This document shows, piece after piece, positions 1 through 5,568 of a stretch of DNA of 6,611 nucleotides. Source of the DNA: JAAYEL01 sp964344625. Its GTDB lineage: Bacteria > Bacillota > Clostridia > Tissierellales > Peptoniphilaceae. Under the pieces are notes generated by a model. It searched no databases and had not been told where the DNA came from. It was given only the letters and a program-made list of their open reading frames with translations. Positions within the stretch are counted from its first letter, which is position 1. The number at the start of each line of letters is the position of its first letter. The stretch is taken from the NCBI GenBank assembly GCA_964344625.1, contig CAYFNZ010000046.1:1-6611 (forward strand). Direction: 5' to 3'. Made by a program: the position numbers and the translations under genes.

Positions 1-47
1 ATACTCTAAAAGATTTAAATGAAAATGGTCTTAATATTTTAGAGTAA
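1..47 (+). CDS. C-terminal tail of an upstream gene (partial, unidentified)
   Basis: Only one plus-strand frame is open from the window edge. It reads a tail ending TLKDLNENGLNILE, closed by TAA at 45-47; the other two forward frames have stops within the first 21 bases. The residues are too few to name a family. The gene lies 49 bases upstream of the first LicD gene, in the same direction, and no terminator with a T-tract follows it, so it is probably the preceding gene of the same operon. A glycosyltransferase would fit the context, but that is a guess. Confidence 0.5.
   Translation, partial: TLKDLNENGLNILE
2..46. repeat. Perfect 10-bp inverted repeat around the end of the upstream gene
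   Basis: TACTCTAAAA at 2-11 is exactly complementary to TTTTAGAGTA at 37-46, with a 25-base loop between. The right arm covers most of the stop codon of the upstream gene. No run of T follows the right arm, so it does not look like an intrinsic terminator. The arms are AT-rich, so it may be a coincidence or a weak mRNA hairpin near the end of the gene. Confidence 0.4.
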
Positions 48-96
48 GCACTAACTAAGAATATTAAAATTCAAGTAATGGAGTATAGTTAGAAAT

Positions 97-972
97 ATGT
101 CTAAAAATCCTAATTATGAGATAAAAGCAATTCAGCAAAAGATGGTAGAAACCCTTTTCTATTTTCAAGATTTTTGCGAAACACATGACTTGCATTTTAC
201 GCTTGCTGGGGGGTCATGTCTCGGTGCAGTCCGTCATCAAGGCATAATTCCTTGGGATGATGATATTGATGTCTTCATGCTTCGCAAAGATTACGAGAAG
301 TTAATTCAATTATGGAATAAATATGCAGATACTTCCAGATATTCATGTTTAAGATCAAATGATCAATACAATATCCATCATGCTGCAACAGAAATCCGGG
401 ACAATCATACAACCTTTATCACGACATATACACAAGATTTAGATATAAATCAGGGTGTTATGATTGATGTCATCCCTATTGACTATGTTGCTAATTCTAT
501 CTTCAAACGCTATAAACAGATCTTTTACGCTCTACTCTTCGCCTGTTTTAATTTCCAACGCTTACCCAAGCATAAAAGTGGATTTACAAAAAAGCTCACA
601 CAAATTGCTCTCACTTTAGTGAAGTCTTTTGACAAAAGATATAAAATTTGGAAACACTGTGAAGATAGGTTCATCAAATTAGGGAAAAAAAATAATGGTC
701 AAGTAGCTTCTTTTATTGAAGGCTTAAAAATTATACGCCAAGTTTTTCCCGAAGAATGGATCACTGAACCAAGTTATTTAGATTTTGAGGGGAGAAAAAT
801 GCCTGTTCCACAAGACTATCATCAATGGTTAAAGATGTCATATGGTGATTATATGACACCGCCTCCTCTGAATGATAGAGATTTGCGCCATGATATTATT
901 TTTGCTGACATGGACAATAGCTATTTAAAGTATAAAGGCATATATTATTGTATGAACTTAAAAAAGGATTAA
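97..972 (+). CDS. LicD-family phosphotransferase (first of two)
   Basis: This 291-residue protein belongs to the LicD family, a nucleotidyltransferase fold whose members attach phosphocholine or related phospho-groups from CDP donors to cell-surface sugars. Visible signatures are the core AGGSCLGAVRHQG at 37-49 followed by IPWDDDIDV (51-59), whose acidic cluster is expected to bind metal. A second conserved strand, GVMIDVIPID, lies at 120-129, and the family's C-terminal YGDYMTPPP at 249-257. There is no signal peptide; the segment around 140-152 is hydrophobic but is probably peripheral or buried. The ATG at 97 is the only start after an in-frame stop at 76-78; its GGAG (80-83) is rather far away, at 13 bases. 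A second LicD gene begins 2 bases after this one ends. The acceptor and the transferred group cannot be told from sequence. No choline uptake or activation genes (licA, licB, licC) are in the window, so phosphocholine should not be assumed. Confidence 0.9.
   Translation: MSKNPNYEIKAIQQKMVETLFYFQDFCETHDLHFTLAGGSCLGAVRHQGIIPWDDDIDVFMLRKDYEKLIQLWNKYADTSRYSCLRSNDQYNIHHAATEIRDNHTTFITTYTQDLDINQGVMIDVIPIDYVANSIFKRYKQIFYALLFACFNFQRLPKHKSGFTKKLTQIALTLVKSFDKRYKIWKHCEDRFIKLGKKNNGQVASFIEGLKIIRQVFPEEWITEPSYLDFEGRKMPVPQDYHQWLKMSYGDYMTPPPLNDRDLRHDIIFADMDNSYLKYKGIYYCMNLKKD
964..968 (+). promoter_or_regulatory. Ribosome binding site setting the start of the second LicD gene
   Basis: AAGGA within the last codons of the first LicD gene lies 6 bases before the ATG at 975. 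It favours that start over an in-frame ATG at 948, which would overlap the upstream gene by 25 bases and has no clear ribosome site. Confidence 0.65.
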
Positions 973-974
973 AT

Positions 975-1925
975 ATGTTTAAAAAGTTAAGAAGTGCATT
1001 TTCAACCAGAAAAGCAATGCAGAGCACACCACCAAGTGATATCGTGCATGAGCTTAGTACTGAAGAAATGAAACAATTACATGATTGCTTTCTGGAAATT
1101 TTAAAGGATATTGACAAAGTATGTTCAAAGCATGATATTTGTTATCTAGCTGCTGGAGGAACTGCTTTGGGTTCAGTCCGACATAAAGGATTTATCCCCT
1201 GGGATGATGATGTTGATATTTTAATGCCGCATGATGATTTAAAAAAATTTATAGAGATATTTGATGAAGAATTAAGTGGCAAGTACGAGATGACAGCCCC
1301 TAATTCACCCTACCCTTTAGAGAGTATGATTTCAGCTGTTTATAAGAAGAATACTTTGAAAGCAAGTTTTTCAACTTATAAAACTCCTTTTCCACAAGGT
1401 ATTCATATTGATATTTTCCCAATTGAGAAAGTGCCGAAAAATCCCATTGTTCGTTTTTTAAAAGGCTATACAGCAATGGCATTGCAATATCTTGCAGTCT
1501 CAGCTTTATTTTATAAATATAGAAACCCACAAAAAAAAGAATTATTCTATCAAACTGCTGCCGGAAAGTTCAATTATAATTTAAGATGTTTTGTAGGATT
1601 TTTGACTTCCTTTATGTCTCCGGAAAAGTGGGGTAATGCTTTTGATAATTATGTACAATGGCATCGCGATTCCGATTTATGGGGAGTCCCTACCGATATG
1701 GGACATTATTTTGGGCATATTATGCCCAAAGAAGTGTACTTTCCAGCTCAAAAAGGTCCTTTTGAAGACTTTCAAATCAATTTACCCGCAGATACGGACG
1801 CCTATTTGAAAAATCAATACGGTGACTATATGCGAATTCCAGATGAATCTGAGCGCGAAAAACATTACTCTGTCGGTTTCAGTGTTAATCTCGAAAAAGA
1901 CAGAGCAGAAGGTAAGATTTTATGA
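975..1925 (+). CDS. LicD-family phosphotransferase (second of two)
   Basis: With the preferred start this is a 316-residue LicD-family protein, expected to transfer a phospho-group from a CDP-activated donor to a sugar of the growing polysaccharide on the cytoplasmic side. The hallmark AGGTALGSVRHKG is at 60-72 and runs into FIPWDDDVDI (73-82). GIHIDIFPI is at 142-150 and the C-terminal QYGDYMRIP at 281-289. It shares the motif order of the preceding gene, but the middle (about 155-250) and the tail are very different, so the pair is not a recent duplication and the two probably differ in donor or acceptor. A hydrophobic stretch near 167-180 could associate with the membrane. The gene starts 2 bases after its neighbour ends, and its TGA stop overlaps the next ATG (ATGA), which suggests translational coupling. 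Function beyond the family level is inferred. Confidence 0.9.
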   Translation: MFKKLRSAFSTRKAMQSTPPSDIVHELSTEEMKQLHDCFLEILKDIDKVCSKHDICYLAAGGTALGSVRHKGFIPWDDDVDILMPHDDLKKFIEIFDEELSGKYEMTAPNSPYPLESMISAVYKKNTLKASFSTYKTPFPQGIHIDIFPIEKVPKNPIVRFLKGYTAMALQYLAVSALFYKYRNPQKKELFYQTAAGKFNYNLRCFVGFLTSFMSPEKWGNAFDNYVQWHRDSDLWGVPTDMGHYFGHIMPKEVYFPAQKGPFEDFQINLPADTDAYLKNQYGDYMRIPDESEREKHYSVGFSVNLEKDRAEGKIL

Positions 1926-2938
1926 GCAAAAAATTAGATAAGGATCTTAACCCAATTGATATCGTCGTGCCTTGGGTAGATGGCAGCGATCCTGACTGGC
2001 TAAGTTTGAAAAAGCAATATACTCCGAGCAGTATGTGTGATACTGATGAATCTCGATATCGTGCATCTGATACGTTCAAATATTGGTTTAGGGCGATTGA
2101 AAAAAATGCTCCTTGGGTACATAAGGTGCATTTTTTAACATTTAGACATGTTCCTGAATGGCTTAATATAGATCATCCTAAACTACAAATTGTGCAGCAT
2201 CAGGATTTTATTCCACAGAAGTATTTACCTACTTTCAGTTCCCATGTGATTGAAATGAATTTACATCACATTCCTGGTTTAGCCTCCCAGTTTATTTACT
2301 TCAATGATGATGTCTTTTTAATAAAAGAATCTCGAAGAGAAGATTTCTTCCGTAATGATTTACCTATGGATGCAGCAATTTTAGGTATGATTAAAAATAA
2401 TCATGTTGAAAATTTTATGCCATATATTATGCTTAATATGATGGCAATTATCAATATGAATTTTGATAAAAACAATGTGATAAAAAATCATTTAGGTAAA
2501 TGGTTTAGCTTTAAATATCGCAAACTTCTTTTAAACAATTTATATTTAATGCCTTTTTCATCTTTCACTGGATTTAGAAATTTCCATACTGCTACTCCTT
2601 TTTTAAAGGAAACAATTCAAGAGGTATGGTCTACAATTCCAGAAATAATGCAAAAAGTATGCAAGAATAAATTTAGATCAAAAGAAGATATTAATCAGTA
2701 TATATTCAGATATTGGCAATTGGCAAAAGGTCAATTTATTCCACATAAGATAAATTCTGCATATATCACAATGGGAAAGTTTAATCGTAAGCAATTAACT
2801 CAAATTTTAAATAATAAACATTATCTTACTGTTTGTATCAACGATGACCCTGGCGATTTTAACTTTGATTCTGACAGCAAGATGATTGAACAAGAGTTAA
2901 ACCAAATTCTTCCAGATAAATCTAGTTTTGAAAGATAG
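1922..2938 (+). CDS. Stealth-family sugar-phosphate transferase
   Basis: This 338-residue protein has the conserved regions of Stealth proteins, which transfer hexose-1-phosphate from a nucleotide sugar to build phosphodiester-linked capsular polymers. Region 1 is IDIVVPWVDGSDPDW (12-26). Region 2 runs from RYRASD (45-50) through AIEKNAPWVHKVHFLT (58-73) and is followed by FNDDVFL (127-133), which holds the likely catalytic acidic pair. Region 3 is around HTATPFLKE (222-230) and region 4 is INDDPGDFNFD (306-316). All four are present, so the protein looks complete and active. It is probably cytoplasmic or membrane-peripheral, with no signal peptide. The start overlaps the preceding stop by 4 bases, and AGAAGG (1907-1912) lies 9 bases upstream. 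Its sugar and acceptor are unknown. Its place next to two LicD genes points to a glycan rich in phosphodiesters. Confidence 0.9.
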   Translation: MSKKLDKDLNPIDIVVPWVDGSDPDWLSLKKQYTPSSMCDTDESRYRASDTFKYWFRAIEKNAPWVHKVHFLTFRHVPEWLNIDHPKLQIVQHQDFIPQKYLPTFSSHVIEMNLHHIPGLASQFIYFNDDVFLIKESRREDFFRNDLPMDAAILGMIKNNHVENFMPYIMLNMMAIINMNFDKNNVIKNHLGKWFSFKYRKLLLNNLYLMPFSSFTGFRNFHTATPFLKETIQEVWSTIPEIMQKVCKNKFRSKEDINQYIFRYWQLAKGQFIPHKINSAYITMGKFNRKQLTQILNNKHYLTVCINDDPGDFNFDSDSKMIEQELNQILPDKSSFER

Positions 2939-2940
2939 GA
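2937..2940 (+). promoter_or_regulatory. Ribosome binding site setting the flippase start
   Basis: AGGA overlaps the stop codon of the Stealth gene and lies 5 bases before the ATG at 2946. This favours that ATG over a TTG at 2928 in the same frame, which would add six residues. Confidence 0.6.
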
Positions 2941-2945
2941 TATAT

Positions 2946-4484
2946 ATGAAATTTTCAAGAACAAAAAATATTTTTCGCAATACATTTTGGGGGATTATTT
3001 ATAGAACTGTTACTTTACTGGGTCCTTTTTTAGTTAAAACATTAATTATTTATAAATTAGGAGATGAATATAATGGTTTAAGTAGTTTATTTACATCTAT
3101 TTTAACCGTCTTAAATTTAAGTAATTTAGGATTTAGCTCATCTCTCGTCTATATGATGTACAAAGCTGTAGCTGAGGATGATACCGATACATTGTGCGCT
3201 CTTTTGAATTTTTTTAGAAAAGCTTATAAATATGTCGGGTTAGCTATTTTAACTATGGGTATTGCTATTATGCCTATCTTACCCAAACTAATATCCGGCG
3301 GTTATCCAGCAGATATCAATTTGTATATCTTATTTGCCATTTATTTGTTAGAAACATCTCTCGGTTACTTAATGTTTGCCTATAATACTGCACTTTTTTC
3401 AGCCTATCAAAGAGAGGATACGATTCACAAAATAAATACTATCAGATACTTTTTTCAATACACTCTACAATGCTTATCTTTAGTGATTTTTGCTAACTAT
3501 TATGCTTATATTGTCATTTTACCATTGATGGTCATTCCTAATAATATAGCTATATATATAGTTGCTAAAAAGCAATATCCGAAAATTAAATGCAAAGGAA
3601 AAATTAGCACTGAAGATGCCAAAAGTTTAAAGAAACGAGTTATTACTCTTTTTGGACATAAAGTCGGTAGTACTGTTTTAGTCAGTATAGACAGTATGAT
3701 TATATCTTCTTTTCTAGGTTTAATAACACTATCAAATTATAGTAATTATTACTATATCTTAGTGGCAGTCAATGGCATCATTGAGATATTTACAAATGGC
3801 AGTATGGCTAGTATTGGCAATAAATTAATTACAGATACTAAAGAGTCGAATTATCGTACATTTATGACTATGTCGTATACTTGGATTACAATCGTTGGAT
3901 TTTCAGCCGCCTACATGCTGACTCTTTATCAACCGTTTATAGCTATATGGGTAGGTTCGGAACGTCTACTGAGTGATGGCATTATGGCTTTGATCGTAAT
4001 TTACTTTTATTCCTGGATGTTTCGTATTATGCAGCTTACCTATCGGGACGCAGCAGGCTTGTGGACAAAAGATTGGTTAAAACCATATGTCGGAATGATC
4101 ATCAATCTAATCGGTAGTATTTTAATGGTCAAGTTAACAAATAGTATCGTTGGTGTCTTAATTCCAACTACATTTGTATTTTTTGCTATTTATTTTCCTT
4201 GGGAGGCAAAAACAATTTTTAAATATGAATTTAATAAATCGCCAAATCAATATTATAAAAGAATTATCATACAAACATGTATCGTCCTAATTGGTGCAGG
4301 AGCATCTTATTTAGCCTGTATCTTCATTTATCCTTCGCATAATCTATTGGCTTTGCCCGTAAGGTTATTTATAACAACAATTATTTTTGGTATTATATGG
4401 TGGATTTGTACCAGAAATTCGGAGGAATATAAAGGGTTTACATCTCTATTGAGTGGTATCTTGCAAAGAAAAAGGAGAGTATAA
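2946..4484 (+). CDS. wzx: Wzx-like polysaccharide flippase (MOP superfamily)
   Basis: This 512-residue polytopic membrane protein has about 12 to 14 hydrophobic segments, for example near 14-36, 46-70, 96-118, 126-152, 168-207, 310-328, 345-362, 381-395, 400-418, 440-462 and 470-488. A charged cytoplasmic-like loop sits at about 208-235, roughly at the midpoint, and the positive C-terminus ends in QRKRRV. The length and the two-half layout match oligosaccharide flippases of the MOP superfamily, which move undecaprenyl-diphosphate-linked repeat units across the membrane in Wzx/Wzy-type pathways. The segment IAIWVG (332-337) resembles a short motif common in streptococcal flippases. It lies between the transferase genes and the donor-synthesis genes. 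A Wzy polymerase is less likely because of the flippase-like segment pattern and length, and no separate polymerase is seen in the window. Flippase is called from overall topology rather than a catalytic motif. Confidence 0.85.
   Translation: MKFSRTKNIFRNTFWGIIYRTVTLLGPFLVKTLIIYKLGDEYNGLSSLFTSILTVLNLSNLGFSSSLVYMMYKAVAEDDTDTLCALLNFFRKAYKYVGLAILTMGIAIMPILPKLISGGYPADINLYILFAIYLLETSLGYLMFAYNTALFSAYQREDTIHKINTIRYFFQYTLQCLSLVIFANYYAYIVILPLMVIPNNIAIYIVAKKQYPKIKCKGKISTEDAKSLKKRVITLFGHKVGSTVLVSIDSMIISSFLGLITLSNYSNYYYILVAVNGIIEIFTNGSMASIGNKLITDTKESNYRTFMTMSYTWITIVGFSAAYMLTLYQPFIAIWVGSERLLSDGIMALIVIYFYSWMFRIMQLTYRDAAGLWTKDWLKPYVGMIINLIGSILMVKLTNSIVGVLIPTTFVFFAIYFPWEAKTIFKYEFNKSPNQYYKRIIIQTCIVLIGAGASYLACIFIYPSHNLLALPVRLFITTIIFGIIWWICTRNSEEYKGFTSLLSGILQRKRRV
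4472..4478 (+). promoter_or_regulatory. Ribosome binding site setting the aminotransferase start
   Basis: AAGGAGA, inside the last codons of the flippase gene, is 7 bases before the ATG at 4486. It selects this ATG over an in-frame ATG at 4453, which would add an atypical 11-residue extension before the family's usual MLNFTVGP beginning. Confidence 0.8.
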
Positions 4485-4485
4485 T

Positions 4486-5559
4486 ATGTTAAATTTTACT
4501 GTTGGTCCAGTATTATCAAGCAAAAAAGTTAGAGAGATTGGTAGAAAACAGGTTCCCTATTTCAGAACAGCAGAGTTTTCTGCGATTATGAAGGAAAATG
4601 AGCAATTAATAAAATCTTTTGCCCAGGCTTCTGACGATGCTAGAGTTGTCTTTATAACGGGTTCAGGAACAGCCTCTATGGAAGCTGCTGTTATGAATTG
4701 CTTCACCCCAAAAGATAAAGTCTTAGTTATTAATGGAGGCACATTCGGAAAAAGATTTACCCAAATATGTCAAATCCACCAAATCCCCTATACAGAAATT
4801 ATTCCCAAACCTTACCATGGAATAACTGAAGAAGACTTGAAACCATATCATAATCAAGGTTATACAGGGTTTTTAGTAAATATTGATGAGACTTCAAAGG
4901 GTGTTTTATATGATATTCATCTAATCAGTGACTTTTGCAAGAAGAATCATTTATTCTTAATTGTCGATTCAATCAGCTCCTTTCTTTGCGATCCCTTAAA
5001 TATGGAAGAAATGGAAGTAGATATATTAATTACAGGCTCTCAAAAGGCTTTGGCCTGCCCGCCTGGAATTTCAGTGATTGTACTTTCACCAGAAGCAATT
5101 AAAAGAGTAGAATCCAATCAAGTCAACAGCTTATATTTTGATCTCAAAAACGCCTTGAAAGATGGAGAAAGAGGGCAAACTCCATTTACACCTGCAGTAG
5201 GTATATTACTACAAATTAATCAACGTTTAAAAGATATTGAAGAACAAGGCGGAGTAGAGTCTGAAATTAAAAGAATCAAAGATCTAGCCATAGATTTCAG
5301 AAAAAAAATTGCTGATTTACCTTTTGAAATTGTTTCTAAATCACTCCCTAATGCAGTAACACCTTTACATCCTTTAAATGTATCCGCCTATGATATCTTT
5401 TTAACCTTAAAAGATGAATATAATATTTGGGTTTGTCCAAATGGTGGCGAAGAAGCCGAAAAAATATTTAGGGTAGGACATATCGGAGCATTGCAAAAAG
5501 AAGATAATCAAGTTTTAATAGATGCTTTATTTGATATGAAAAAAAGAGGCCTAATCTAG
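4486..5559 (+). CDS. PLP-dependent class V aminotransferase (alanine-glyoxylate / AEP transaminase-like)
   Basis: This 357-residue cytoplasmic enzyme has the layout of fold-type I, class V aminotransferases of the alanine-glyoxylate and 2-aminoethylphosphonate-pyruvate group, and its length is normal for them. Visible parts are the N-terminal FTVGPV (4-9) for substrate binding, the phosphate-binding ITGSGTASMEAAV (57-69), IVDSISS (159-165) with Asp161 facing the pyridine nitrogen, and ITGSQKALACPPG (182-194) with Lys187 as the likely Schiff-base lysine. PFTPAV is at 233-238, and FRVGHIG (328-334) holds Arg329, which probably binds the amino donor's carboxylate. It starts just after the flippase stop and ends 9 bases before a cytidylyltransferase-oxidoreductase fusion, so it probably aminates a small aldehyde or ketone that becomes a CDP-activated group of the polysaccharide. 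Candidates are dihydroxyacetone phosphate (giving serinol phosphate) or glycolaldehyde phosphate (giving phosphoethanolamine). No PEP mutase is seen, so a phosphonate route is unsupported within the window. Confidence 0.85.
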   Translation: MLNFTVGPVLSSKKVREIGRKQVPYFRTAEFSAIMKENEQLIKSFAQASDDARVVFITGSGTASMEAAVMNCFTPKDKVLVINGGTFGKRFTQICQIHQIPYTEIIPKPYHGITEEDLKPYHNQGYTGFLVNIDETSKGVLYDIHLISDFCKKNHLFLIVDSISSFLCDPLNMEEMEVDILITGSQKALACPPGISVIVLSPEAIKRVESNQVNSLYFDLKNALKDGERGQTPFTPAVGILLQINQRLKDIEEQGGVESEIKRIKDLAIDFRKKIADLPFEIVSKSLPNAVTPLHPLNVSAYDIFLTLKDEYNIWVCPNGGEEAEKIFRVGHIGALQKEDNQVLIDALFDMKKRGLI

Positions 5560-5562
5560 GAG
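5558..5562 (+). promoter_or_regulatory. Ribosome binding site of the cytidylyltransferase fusion gene
   Basis: AGGAG overlaps the stop codon of the aminotransferase gene and lies 6 bases before the ATG at 5569. This spacing is ideal and the arrangement suggests coupled translation of the two genes. Confidence 0.75.
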
Positions 5563-5568
5563 TGTTAC

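Noticed and set aside
84..89. TATAGT upstream of the first LicD gene, considered as a -10 element.
   Set aside because: It lies only 7 bases before the ATG, there is no recognisable TTGACA-like element at the right distance, and a transcript from it would lack a ribosome site.
685..692. A run of eight A in the first LicD gene, with similar A8 runs at 1531-1538 in the second LicD gene, 5301-5308 and 6275-6282, considered as phase-variation tracts.
   Set aside because: Runs of this length are expected in AT-rich coding DNA encoding Lys and Asn, all are in frame here, and they occur in unrelated genes. Nothing in a single sequence shows length variation.
896..1117. Minus-strand open frames at 896-1117, 1300-1530, 1885-2079 and 4557-4742.
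   Set aside because: Each lies opposite a plus-strand gene with strong family motifs, has no recognisable domain and gives a low-complexity or unconvincing protein, so they are shadows of the real genes.
4480..4485. TATAAT just before the aminotransferase ATG, considered as a promoter -10 element.
   Set aside because: It touches the start codon, so transcription would begin inside the gene, and it is explained by the flippase stop and start-codon spacing. No matching -35 element is clear.
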